The position numbers and the translations under genes were made by a program. The notes beneath the pieces are model-generated. The model was not told the DNA's origin. It worked only from the letters and a program-made list of their open reading frames with translations, and searched no databases. A stretch of DNA of 64,000 nt from Punctularia strigosozonata HHB-11173 SS5. Lineage: Eukaryota > Basidiomycota > Agaricomycetes > Corticiales > Punctulariaceae. Numbering within the stretch: position 1 is the first letter of the stretch; each line of letters begins with the position of its first letter. The stretch covers positions 833,252-897,251 of the forward strand of contig NW_006767444.1 in assembly GCF_000264995.1 (NCBI RefSeq), read 5' to 3'. Of the stretch, positions 1 to 10,921 are shown piece after piece.

Positions 1-585
1 TGACTTCTTTGTCGGTTCTTAACCGTCGTACCTTTGTCAAAGCTCCCTTGATGTCTTGTATGAGATCATGGTTTGCTTGGATGGTAATGGGCGGTTTCGT
101 GCGGCATTCTTCTGGACACCTCGTCATCTTGATGGTGTACCGTTTCCAATCGATTTCGGGGTTGTGTTCAATCAGCCAGTCCGTTCCTAAGACTACGTCG
201 GTATTCCCGATATCCCCGACGTAGAATCTGTTCTTCTCCTTGTGTATGTTGCCTTGACCGTCATCTATTTCCAGGATGAGGTCCGTCTTGTATTTGCAGA
301 CATACGTCGCTTCGTTAAATCCTTGCATCTTGAATGGTTTATCAACGCGATCAAACCATATTGCGTTTTTCAACACAAATTGCTGATTGATGACTAGACC
401 CGTCGCACCGGAGTCTATCAAAACGTTCGCAGCAGCCCTTTTCGTGCCTCGTTGGACGGTTCCTTTTATCTCAATGGAGGGAGCATTCAACCGGTGAATC
501 ATCCCAACTTCCATTGTCTCGTCCGCTAGTACATCATATCGGTTCCTCGAGGCAAAACGTCCTTCCGGTCTTTGAGCGGCTGCCC

Positions 586-2156
586 TCAAAGACCGGTTCC
601 AAAATCCTCCTGTATCATCATTAGAGCTTGACCTTTATCTTCGTCGGTCATAGCCTCTAGCATTTCCTTGAGTCCTTCTTGAGAGAACTGCATTCTTGCG
701 CGCATCGTTCCTCCTCTTCCTCGGCTTTTCCATCCTCCTCGGCCTCTTCCGGAATTCCCTGCTGTCGGACACTCCCGTGATAGATGCCCCGCTTTATGGC
801 ACTTGTAGCACAGTCCTTCTTTAATGTGCCTTTCGCGCTCAGCTTGCGACATTCGTTGGAAACGCGGTTGGAACTTAACCGCGTCAACGTCCATTGGTTC
901 TCCATAATTGTAGGATTGCCATGTCGTCGCCGTTGAGTACGTCTTCGGTACGTCGCTGAACTGCGATTGTACTTGGTCCGGGTATATCTTCCTTCCTTGG
1001 GAGTTGTCGTTCTTGAGCAGCTTCAGAATTCGTTGTGCGTCGACAGCGAGTTCTTGAATCTTCGGTAGCCCTGTACCTGGCGTCTTCTCTTCTAGTTCGT
1101 CGCAGTCGATCCTGGATTCTAGGACCTTGACTCGTACATCCTTGTTCAAGCCGTCTTCAAACTTCTTGATCAATGAGCGGTTATCGTACCCTGAATTATT
1201 GGCTAGGGAGTTGAACACGCTGATATAAGCGTCGACGGAGCTTTGTCCTTGGCTGAGTCGATCGATAATATCTCTTGCTCTTCTTCCTTTATCCAGGGGT
1301 TTGAACGCCGTCTCGAGTTCTGTTATGAACTGATCAAACGTTTGGCTTGCTCTAAGATTGCCGGTTGTCGTTGCATCCTTGATGTACTGAGTCTTCCATT
1401 GTTCTGCGATTCCCTCTTTCATGTACGAAAGGGCATACGCTATCTTCTTATTGTCGCTGTCGAATTTCTTGGGTTGCGCTTTTATCACCATTTTGCAGTG
1501 AGCTGTAAACGCTTCCAACCTAGATCGGTCTCCATTGAACGCTGGTGGAGCGCCGAGCTCTAGTTTCTCGTTGTCGGCCATTTCTTCGTCGTCGTCGGGT
1601 TTCGGTGTCGTCTTCTTGTCGGGTTTAATCGTCTCTTCAAGTTCTTGGTCAAATTTCTCTTCAAGTTCTCGGTCAAGTCTGTCTTCTTCTTCTTCAGGTG
1701 GGTCGATGACTATCGATATTGGAAGTGGGCTTAGTTGGCTCTTTTCTTCAAAATCGATGGTCCCGGTTGTAATATTCGGTGTCGGGGGATCGTATCCGAC
1801 GATTTCAATCCACTGGCTTCCTTCAATTCTCCTAGGAGGTGAGACGCCAAAAGTTCCGTGTCGTCCGTGTTGATTTTCAAACCCTTCGCTAATTGCTCTA
1901 GCGACGGTGAGTAAACCGCTCTCCTTTTCGTATTGGTATTCTGCGACTGGTTGGTTGTCCCGGATTCGGATCGCGAGATAGGCTGTTGTTGAGTCTTTAA
2001 ATTCGATGCAGAAGAGTTTTCTTCTGGTATCGTATCTAAGACCGGGGCGTAGCCTTTCAGTGAGCCTCTTGGTGACCCACGTGAAACTCGGGTTCGCGTA
2101 TTCTTCTTGTAGTCCCCCTTCTTCCCTGAAGATCGTCTCTCCCTTCTCAAATTCAA
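586..2156 (-). CDS. Gag region of gypsy element (fossil)
   Basis: This is the capsid-type region of the left gypsy element. The upstream portion (1731-2156) is basic, serine-rich and low in complexity. The downstream portion (586-1581) has the helical retrotransposon-gag domain followed by a single CCHC zinc knuckle (C-x2-C-x4-H-x4-C) and an arginine/glycine-rich basic tail, typical of nucleic-acid binding Gag C-termini. It is followed immediately by the protease region. It is treated as a fossil and no reconstruction is attempted. Confidence 0.8.
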
Positions 2157-2215
2157 ATCCTCGATCCGTCTTGTTTCAAGGACACAGAGTAGACAAGCGT
2201 AAGAGCTCGTCCAAG

Positions 2216-2687
2216 TGTAAGAACCCCTAGATCGTGGTACCTTAGGCGGGTACCGAACCGTCGTGGTTGTTAGACTTGGCGTAAAGTCTATCGTTGTAGT
2301 CTAGGCTGTGTCGTGTGACTTAGGCGTGAGAGTTCGGACTCTAGACGCACTAGGTCGAGTGTGGTGGGTTGTTGTAGGTAGCGGTGTCTTAGTCTTAAGT
2401 CTAAAAGGCCGCAACCGAACCGTCAATCGTTATAGCGCTAAGGGCGTGTATAACAGATGGACGAGCTGAAGTCCATCGACTTCAGCTAGCGTCTTATATA
2501 CTACTATACAAGTACTGTACTAGAACCTTCCAGTACCTACCATAACGTTCTATACTATTCTACAATGTTCCTTATGAGTCACAGTCGAGTCATAACCTGA
2601 GTCACTACAAGTCCTAGAACCTTCAGGCACGTTCCAGCGCCTTCTACAAGGTTCTACTCTATTCTGCGTGTCATTACTAAGCGTTCA
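2216..2687 (-). repeat. Putative 5' LTR of the gypsy element
   Basis: This 472 bp stretch begins TGTAAGAACC and ends GCGTTCA on the plus strand, so it has the TG...CA ends of an LTR. It sits directly upstream of gag. On the minus strand it is followed after two bases by TGGACGAGCT, which starts with TGG as tRNA primer-binding sites do. Inside are repeated variants of GTTCTATACTATTCTAC. The second LTR lies outside the window, so the ends and the target duplication (possibly TGACA at 2688) cannot be confirmed. Confidence 0.55.
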
Positions 2688-5243
2688 TGACAAGGACGAG
2701 CTGGCCAGCCTACGGCGGCAGGTGGAGGCCCTGACGAGTCGGGTGGCGGAGTTCGTGGAGGGATCGTCGAGGCAGGGCGGATCGGAGTTGGAGGAGGGCG
2801 AGGCCAAAGGCGAAGAAGAAGGGGAAGAGTCGGAGGAGTAGAGGATGTAGCATAGCATAGTTATACGAGCGTCCTGTAGGCGAGCCCAGCACCCGGTAAG
2901 CCCCACGCCAAAAAAGGCAGGGTGTATATGCAATCAATACTCTGGTCCTGGTTTGTTGGGGTAGCGAGCATGGAAGGCCGCAACGAGATCAGGAGCGTGA
3001 GTCAGCTCCGACGCTTGGATCCACGATTTCTCGTCGGAAGTGCCTTCGTATCCAAGCCAGCGAACCTCATAGAACAGCGGACATCGTCGGTAGCGCTTGT
3101 CCAGCTTTGAGTCTAAGATTTTGGCGATCTCGTACTCGAGTTCTCCGTCAATTTCGATCGGCGGTGGCGGAGATTGTACGCGGTTCGGAATGGTATTCGG
3201 ATGAGCGGGCTCGAGCTGAGAGACGTGGAAAACCGGGTGTACAGATCACATAGAGTCGGGAAGTCGGAGGACAAATGAGGAGGGGCCAGCCTGAGATATA
3301 ATATCAAAAGGGCCAAGGTACTTGTCAGACAGCTTTTTCGAGGGACGTCTAGTGCGGAAGAACTGAGCTTTCACAAATGCTTGAGCTCCGACTTTGAAGT
3401 CCGGAACTGGTAGTCGGCGCTTGTCGGCGGGACCTTGATACCGACGTTGCGCCTCCGCAAGACGAGAGCGGAGTTTGCGGTGGAGGTCGTTGAGGTCGAC
3501 TGCATATTGTCGGGCTCGTTTGGAGGTGACGTCGCGCTCAGGATGGACTGTGATGGAAGGATGGTAACCCTTGTTAGCAAAGAACGGAGAGACGCCGGTA
3601 GACTCGTTTGGAGCATTATTATAGGCAAACTCAGCGAGGGGTAAGAGTTCGGCCCAGTTGTCCTGCTGGTAATTGCAGTACATTTGGAGATACTGCTCCA
3701 GAGTCTGATTGATGCATTCCGTCTGTCTGTCGCCTTCAGGGTGATATCCGGAGGTGAAGTGAAGTCGCATGTCCAGTACCTGTCCTAAAGAGCGGAAGAA
3801 GTGCGAGACGAATTCCGAACCTCGGTCGGAGGTGACGTGTTGAGGTACTCCGTGTTTTGAAAAGACGTGGATAACGAACAGCTTGGCGAGTTCGGCGGAG
3901 GTAATGGTATCGGTGGTCGGAATAAAGATCGCTTGCTTGGAGAGGCGGTCAACGACCACCAAAATGGCGGTACATCTGTCGGAGGAGGGTAGCTGCTCAA
4001 TGAAGTCCATCGAGATGGCAGACCAGGGTCATTCGGGAATCGGAAGCTGTCGGAGGAGACCATACAGCTTGTGTCGCACCGATTTGCCCCGCTTGCAAGT
4101 CACGCAAGAGGCGCAGAAATCCTTGACGAAGGTGCGAATGTTGGGCCATATGTACTCGCGTCAGACGAGCTCGAGTGTCTTGTTCTGTCCAAAATGACTG
4201 GAGGTCGGATGATCGTGCTTATAGCGGAGTACACGTAGTCGGAGATCGTTCACGTCTGGGACGTATATGCGGCCATCTAGAAGTAAGAATCCGTTGGACC
4301 AAGACCAGCGAGAGTCAGGAGCGGGATTGGCATGCTCCTTAGTGGTCGGGTCAGTCGAGATGGCTGCGCGGATGTCGTCGTGTAGAGACTGCATGTCCAT
4401 CAGCTCCGATGCACGGAGAGATGGAGTGAGTAGATACGTCGTGCGGAGAGAAGCAGAGAGTTGTTTGGAGATGAAGATGGGACGGTAGTTGTGTGGTTGA
4501 CATGAGCGTAGCCACTATCCCCCTCTTTTGGGTAGACGTCCCAGCGTCTAGTAAGGGAGTCGGGCTTCTTGCTGAGTCGGCCCGGTCGGAAACGAATGAC
4601 AAGATTAAAAGCAGAGAGGAACTCTGACCAGCGGGCTTGCCGGCGGGTCAAGAGTTTAGTCGTAGCAAAGTGCTCCAGGTTCTTATGGTTGGTAATCACA
4701 TCGATGGGCGTTCCTGAGCCTTCGAGATAGTGTTGCCAGGTGCGGAAAGACTCAAAAATTGCCAAGAGCTCCTTGTCATGTGTGTCGTAGTTCAGCTCCG
4801 ACGTGTTTAATGTACAGGAGTGAAAAGCGACCGGTCAGACTTCGTCATCAGCGCAGACAATGGAGAGAATACCGGCGATGGCGTAGTCAGAGGCGTCGGT
4901 CTCGACGATGAGTTGTCGGTCAGGTTCCCAGTGAGTAAGAATCGGAGCGGAGGTAAAGGCCTCCTTCAGGCGGTTAAAGGCATGTCGGCATTTGTCGGAG
5001 AAGAGGAAAGGTGTATCCTTGCGAGTGAGACGCGTAAGCGGAACGACGATGTCGGAGTAATTATAGATGAATTGGCGGTAGAAATTGGCGAAGCCGAGGA
5101 AGGATTGGACGTCTTTGACCTTGCAGGGTTCTGACCATTCGCGAATTGCGCGGACCTTCTCCTTGTCCATAGTGAGACCAGACGGAGAGAGGATATAGCC
5201 AAGGTACTCCACGGTGTCCACACCGAAAAGACACTTGTAGGCG
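2688..5243 (-). mobile_element. Older Ty3/gypsy chromodomain element, 3' half
   Basis: This is the remains of a chromovirus-type Ty3/gypsy pol, on the minus strand. Recognisable parts in element order are the end of reverse transcriptase (about 4835-5243, including the GYILSPSGL and QSFLGFANFYRQFI blocks), RNase H (about 4400-4830), integrase zinc finger and core (about 3246-4400, with CPTCQ-type flanks, a DRGSEF block and a GYHPEGDRQTE block), and a chromodomain (about 2940-3240, with YEVRWLGYEG and SWIQASEL). The catalytic part of reverse transcriptase, protease and gag are absent. The coding region has several breaks (about five or six), so it is older than its left neighbour. The right end is fused to an integrase-core gene remnant near 5243, and no LTR is recognised. 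Confidence 0.85.
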
Positions 5244-6698
5244 CAAGCATAAAGGCCGTAAGCAGCTTGAGCATGGTCTTCAAACTGAGGGGTGACAAAT
5301 GCAAGTAGCTCCTCCTCAGAGCCCAAGGTGTCCTTCAGCTGCCTTACAATCATCAACTGCTCTGTGTTAAGTCTCAGCAACATATCAGTGCCACTTTTGA
5401 AGGCAAGGAATAGGTTTTGTTGCGTGACATTCTGGAGGAACCCGGCTTCTTCCTGTTTTTGCACATTCACATGCCATTGCATATAGCTATGTGTTTGGCC
5501 AGTTCAGCTTTGATGAACTTGGACCATAGCCAGGCGCTAAGCTCACTGATAAGAACAGTGGTATCAGTATTACTGTGGTAGAGTGAGTAGAGTACACACT
5601 TATGACCCATGTTGTTTGGATTGTACCGTCCACTAGTCTCTCCATCTTGGAACCAGATGACTATGTTGTTGCCAAAGTCCATCAGGAGCCAAAGCCATGA
5701 GCGCTCAATGACGATGTTATGTATGCTTCGAAGGAATACATGAGCAGGAAGTAGGTCGTTGACGATCTCTGGAAAGAAAATCTCCCTGTGCAGTTTAGTA
5801 AAGTGTCATAAGTGCTACTATCACACTCACCGAAGTGCGTTGACCAGACCATACATTATGGTAGTCTCAGATCCACAATCTGTAGTATTCTGTAAGGGAA
5901 AACCTGTACCAGTGAGAAAGCAGTTTATGGACACATGGACCTTTGTAGTGTTCAACACAGCAGAGAAATAGGTAGCCAATTGTATTTCCCATTCTATTAC
6001 TAGGAACAACCCAAGCATCAAGCCACTTTCCTGTTGCAAAGTCGACGACAGCGTAGACTGGAAACCTATTTTGTTCAGTTTATCATGTCTGTCCCAAGAC
6101 CAACGCTCGTTGATTCCCAAAGGCACTATGGGTACACAAGGTATCATCTTCGAGTTCAGGTCTCTGTGCGTGAAGCCTTCTGGTGCAAGTTGATACATAG
6201 ATGCTTTTATGTGATCACTGTAGATAGTGCCATGAGTGCTAACCTGGGGGAGAGTCAACTGAACTAACTAACCACGGGATATGAATAGCTTCGTTGTAAG
6301 ACAAACGTGCCTTGATTGTTGCAGGTCCTGCATGGCTAGATGGGTCCTTGTCAAGCTCGTTGGCAACTAGCTGGTTCACTTGAAAATCTGACATGGTCTT
6401 TATAGTGGCCCTGCTGCCTTTCAGTCCTAGCTCATTCCGATGCCTCTTGACAGTAGTAGCTCTATGACAGCCATAATCAGGACTTAATCAGCATGATCGG
6501 GCATGGGTGAGGCCGTTTGGCAATAATGAACTTACTTCATCACAATCCCATGGTCGGCCAAGAGTCTTTCACTGATGTGATTGTTGTTGGTAAGTCCCTC
6601 GCAATGATAGGCCTTCAATGCAGAAGAGAGCACAGCATTGGAGGCAGGCACTGCACATATTTTGTGATAAACTGTACCATAGATGAAGAATGCATTAC
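5244..6698 (-). pseudogene. Integrase-core family gene remnant
   Basis: This is a remnant of the multi-copy Agaricomycete integrase-core family, on the minus strand. Recognisable blocks are an N-terminal helical part (LLADHGIVM near 6550, KRHRNELGLKGS near 6440), then GINERWSWDRHDKL near 6100, the DCGSETTIMYGLVNALR block near 5840, and the C-terminal block LKDTLGSEEELLAFVTPQ near 5300. The fold is a DDE/RNase H-like integrase related to those of gypsy elements, but it is normally found as a free-standing intron-containing gene. Its 3' end joins the reverse transcriptase remnant of the neighbouring gypsy copy. Its 5' side is separated from upstream DNA by a solo LTR. It is treated as a broken element relic with several breaks. 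Confidence 0.7.
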
Positions 6699-7376
6699 TG
6701 TCACGGGTCAATCATCGCCGACCATTGCCTACTATCCCCGACTGTCCTCCGACGGCTCCTCTGCTCTTCGCCGCTCATTTTCCCGCAGTCCTCCGACGGA
6801 TCTCCGGCGGACTTTTCGTATCTTTGACTCCCCATGTTCCCTTTGTTCGTCCTTGCTCATTCTCACACTGTATTCTTCTTCCTTGTGCTCGGTTTCCTTG
6901 GCACTGATTCCCTTTGTGTTCCACATGTACTTTAGATCTTCTTCCCTGTTCCCTTTGTCTTACTGATGATAGATTCATCTCCGACTTTTCCATTGTTCTG
7001 CTTAGTACTTATACCAGCTTGTCTGTACGATATTGCTCAGTTCCAATATCGACTAGGCTTTCCCCTTTGCTCCTAAGCGGACCTTGCGTGTGTAGCGACC
7101 CTTCGGGTCAAGTCCGCCTCTGCCCCGCTTTGCTCCGACTTTGCTTCGACGTTGCTCCGACTTTGCTCCGACGTCAGCACACCACTCTTCTCGATATTGT
7201 CTCTGAATCGCATCCACCCAACTCTGTGTTGTGGTCTGGGCAGTACGCCCTTGCTTATTGGACTTAGGTCCACTCGTCCCAGACCCGTTCAGCTTCGGTA
7301 TCGTTCATCTCCGCTTTTCCCGCGCATCAGACCTCCGCATTTCCGATATTTTTGCCCCGCAGTTCCGTCCCTGACA
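6699..7376. repeat. Solo LTR with ATTAC target duplication
   Basis: This 678 bp stretch begins TGTCACGGGT and ends TCCCTGACA, giving the short terminal inverted repeat TGTCA...TGACA. It is flanked by the direct repeat ATTAC at 6694-6698 and 7377-7381. There is no coding content, but CCGAC/TCCGAC motifs recur throughout. These properties match a solo LTR left by recombination between the two LTRs of an LTR retrotransposon. It does not resemble the 472 bp gypsy LTR at 2216 or the solo LTR at 11859, so it represents another family. It lies just upstream of the integrase-core remnant. Confidence 0.8.
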
Positions 7377-7381
7377 ATTAC

Positions 7382-7803
7382 TCACGGCAAGGGACATGCT
7401 GGTTGTTTCCTGTTGGATTATGATTATATACTGACATATTTATGGAGGCTGGTCCACAGATGGAGATTTGTGAAATGGATGTGGTGCAACTGCACACCTA
7501 GGTCACATGATAATTAGTCAACACGTGTACCATGCACAGCTACACACCTTCCAGCCCCATCCTCAAGCCAGATATTACACCCAGTGCACACGGCTGCTGG
7601 ACTATGTCTCAGCCAGTACTTGGGTTGTCAGCAACTGCGCATGCTGGTTGCGTGCAACTGTGTTTTTTCCGCTAAGCCTCCTGTGTGCACCCTAGTGAAG
7701 GTGATTAGAATAGACAATAAATAAATCCAATGGTGCGGGTGCATCAAAACCCAGTGGGAAAAAGCTACCGCTACCAAAGGATTACTGATCTATGATGATG
7801 AAA
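7382..7803. other. Intergenic, 3' side of alpha-kinase relic
   Basis: This 420 bp AT-rich stretch lies between the solo LTR and the end of the alpha-kinase relic. It probably holds the 3' untranslated region of the kinase and the former upstream region of the integrase-core gene. No coding sequence or repeat was recognised. Confidence 0.5.
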
Positions 7804-10559
7804 CTACAAATCCCAAGGTTTAATTCCGCCCCCGCCGTCATTTGCCTTTGCCTTTGCCTTTGCCTTTCCCTCGGTATTGGAGCACAGCTGCCATGCTGTC
7901 TTGCCAAGCTCAAGTTGCGAGCAGTAGATATTGGACGAGCAGTGCTCCCTATGTTGACTGAGGAAATGCTGGATAAAGTCTGGCCCTTTGTCCCAGAAGT
8001 GGCCACCTCATGATTCCTTCGCATAACAAGTATGTACCTGAGGATTGATGAGTATGAGAGTTCCAGTATTATCCTTGATTCCTATGGTAGCATCATAAAT
8101 GAGAAAAAGAAATGAACAAAAGTGGAGAAGGAACTGACCTTGCAAGTCGCAGAAACATAGCCACTTGTCAGAAAATCCCACACAAAAATGAGTGAAAGCA
8201 TGGACTAGTTGCTCATACATGTCATGTGAGATATTGCCCAAGTTGTCCTTTCCGGTAAACTTCACAGGCTTGGCATCAACACTTGAGCAAGGAAGCAAAG
8301 GAACCACCAAGAAAGAGGGATATGGGAGTACACAGCTGTATTTGCTTGCATCTGAGCAAGTGCCTAAGATAGCACCCTCAAAATTAAAGCAAAACACTAG
8401 CCAGACATGTCAGTAACTAATAGGCATGATTAATGTGCATTATCTGACCAGGATGTTTCACCTGCTTGCTATCAGCAAGCTCAATGAAATGGTTCACAAA
8501 CCACTGCCCTTCAGCAAGAAGCTCATACTCGGCATGAAGTGTACGTAGATTTTCATCATCATTAATCCAATCTGTCTTGATTATCTGCAACAAGGTGTAC
8601 TCTCGTGAACGGATGCGCGCCTATCATAACATCAGTGGAAAATTATGTAAATGAGGGAATTAACTCACATATGTTGCATTTTTGGATGATCCTTGGCCAA
8701 GATATCTGGATGAGAATACTCCTGCGTCCTTCGGCTGTCCCACCCAGGAATGCCAATTGGTCGCAACTTCGATCACTGACAGATCAGCTGAGATTTACCA
8801 TGCAAAAGTAAGGGAATGAAGCCTCTCAGCCCTTATAGTATGAAAAGTCAACCTTATTAGAGGTGGATTTCGGACGAATGGAGTAGCAATGACAGGTTGG
8901 ACTGGTTTGGTCATGGTGTGTGGAGGTATATAAGCGCTGAGTCTTTTCAAGGTCTTCTCTGGCGAGCTTGGAGGAGATATTGCAATAGATAACAATCTCT
9001 TGCGAGCAAGACGTTGTTGGGCTATATGAAGTGGTGCAGATAGTGAAGCTTGTGTTGATAATTCTGCAGAAGAAGGAGGTGATGGAGAGGGGCTGGTGAG
9101 ATCGATGGTAGCTTCTTCATGTTTGATGGTGACCCTGTCATTATATGATAAGCCTAATCTAAGTGCTACTGATTGCTGAATCTTACTCAGGAGGAAGCAA
9201 TTGCTGCAGTGGTGGAGGAGGTGGCGGTGCAGAAGGTGGCAGTGCAAACATGGATGTCAAAGTCATCGGTTTAGATACAGGTGCAACAGATTTCTTCTTC
9301 GAAGATTTGGGAGCAGTAGAGCAATGGGAGGGCTTGAATGAAGGCTTTGATGAGCTCAGTGGGGTGTTGTCATCATCATCAGGGGTCTGGTATATATGTT
9401 AGAGAGGGGACCCAAAACAGTTCATCCTCCTTGAAGCACATACAGAATGATATCACAGAATCATCCTTAGCTGGCTTGATCCAGCCATTGGCCAAGCATA
9501 CTTGGTAGAAAGAGCTGACAGTCTTATCTTCCAGGAATGCAAGTGGCAGTGCACAAGCCTTATTGTGACCCGTCTTAATCATGATTTGAGCAGCTTGCAT
9601 GAAGCAAAAATGTTTAGCAGAGTAGTACAGAGCTGTTATGACTCACAAGGTCAGAGGTAAAGCATTTGGCTCCTTGGCTTGGTGGGATTGCTGACAGAAG
9701 TCCAAGCACGTCTTCACAGCTTTGATAATAGACATGGACCCAGGAAATATCCTCTCAAACATTATCCAGTGCTAGAAATAGGCTCAGTGTATATCAATGT
9801 GTGATTTTAGTGGAGCAATACCTTCTTCGCCTTTATTCCTTTAGTGTGATAGATATTTACGCTGACCTTTGCCTTACTTGACTCATTTGCAATCTTTCTA
9901 GAAACAGCCCGTTGCTCCATAACAATATTGGTGATGCCATTCTTTGTGCTATGGATGCCTTTTTGAGTGAGTTGTTCTGAGTCTGTCCAGATGAGGATAC
10001 ATTTGCATTTGAGAAGGCGTGAATGTGTGATGAGGTTGCGGTGGACTTGAATGACTGTGCACAAGCCATGATGCCCTCTGCTTGAAGGGCAGTGGCATCA
10101 GGCTGAACTTGAGCTAGAGGTCCTGGTACATGTACCAGCTGATGCAACAATATAGTGAGTTATGTGAGTGGAGTATGAGTAGATAACATAGATAACATAC
10201 TTCAGGTACAGCATTCCTGTTGTCCAATTAGAACAGCACACAGTCACCACATATTGGACCCTTGAAGTTCCTATAGGAAAGGCTACATGTTGGGCAACAT
10301 GGCATCTTCTGAGTAGAAGGGTCATTTCGAGTTCTCTCTGTGAAGGGTGCAGCGTCCTCACAATAAGTGCCTCTTGTTCAGTAGAGCTGTGGGGTTTCGA
10401 TGCCAGAGTAGTACATATGCTGCACAGAGAACCAGTTTGGAGTCTGGGATAGCTGGTACCACAATCTGGACAGGAAGGCATCACTGTCGCTGAGCATGCA
10501 CAAGTTGTATGCATGACACTGTGCTTGCAGCGCAGGGCGCAGGGCATGGGAAATAACAT
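7804..10559 (-). pseudogene. Alpha-kinase family gene, decayed
   Basis: This is an atypical (alpha-type, eEF2K/myosin-heavy-chain kinase-like) protein kinase gene with many short introns. The N-terminus (10250-10500) has two Cys4 zinc-ribbon-like clusters (CPDCGTSYPRLQTGSLCSIC and CPTCSLSYRNFKGPICGDC). A Ser/Pro-rich linker follows (8800-9250). The kinase domain then shows the glycine-rich loop GQGSSKNATY near 8690, AEGQWFVNHFIELADS near 8500, VKFTGKDNLGN near 8250, CFCDLQG near 8140 and LILINPQVHT near 8040. The C-terminus ends GIKPWDL with stop at 7804-7806. The gene looks dead: reading frame changes lie near 10355 and 9955, and a stop TAA sits at about 10227 where CAA would fit (VLF-stop-LDNRNAVPE). 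The splice sites look intact, so the decay is recent. A living copy elsewhere in the genome is likely. Confidence 0.75.
7841..7867 (+). repeat. TTTGCC hexamer microsatellite
   Basis: Four copies of TTTGCC followed by TTT. On the minus strand it encodes a Lys-Ala dipeptide run near the C-terminus of the alpha-kinase relic. Confidence 0.9.
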
Positions 10560-10921
10560 GTATAGTTCATGAGAGCTAAGATACAGGAGTTTGAGTCTCT
10601 AACCTGCAGCACAGAGTATATAGCTAGCTAGCTGGTTGAGCAGAGTGGTACAGATCGCCTTAATTCAACGGCCCTGTACTGGTGGGAAGTGGTTCAAAGC
10701 TGGTCTCTATTGTCCATTCACAACGGGCTTCTGTTACAGGTCACATGTACTTGGAATGCACGCAGAATATATTCATTTCTTCTCATTGAATTGAATAGAT
10801 TGTAGCTACCGACTTACCTCAGCAGGTCTTGCAGATGGTGCAGTCAGATATGATACAATGGATTATAGGAGCCAACGTGAGCCTTGATTTCAGCTTTTGT
10901 GCTATGTCTGTCACTCACCAG
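10560..10921. other. Upstream region of alpha-kinase relic
   Basis: This is about 360 bp of AT-rich non-coding DNA between the start of the alpha-kinase relic and the Tc1/mariner-like element. It includes a short TAGCTAGCTAGC run near 10622. No gene was recognised. It is presumably the former kinase promoter, now cut off by the transposon. Confidence 0.5.

Larger units (their letters stand above)
1..2687 (-). mobile_element. Ty3/gypsy LTR retrotransposon, 5' half
   Basis: A Ty3/gypsy-type fossil read on the minus strand and cut by the left window edge. Its visible parts, in element order, are a 5' LTR (2216-2687), an untranslated leader, a gag region (about 586-2156) and an aspartic protease region (about 1-560). 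The gag carries a CCHC zinc knuckle near 770-810, and the protease shows the DSGATG active-site signature. Reverse transcriptase and integrase would lie beyond the window. The coding part looks lightly damaged, with about one or two breaks in view, so the copy is probably fairly young. It abuts the C-terminal end of another gypsy element at 2688. Confidence 0.85.

Noticed and set aside
7804-10559. Repeat-induced point mutation of the alpha-kinase relic
   Set aside because: One stop fits a C-to-T change, but the relic also has frame changes and its splice sites and codons are otherwise kept. There is no strand-wide bias visible by eye that would demand RIP.
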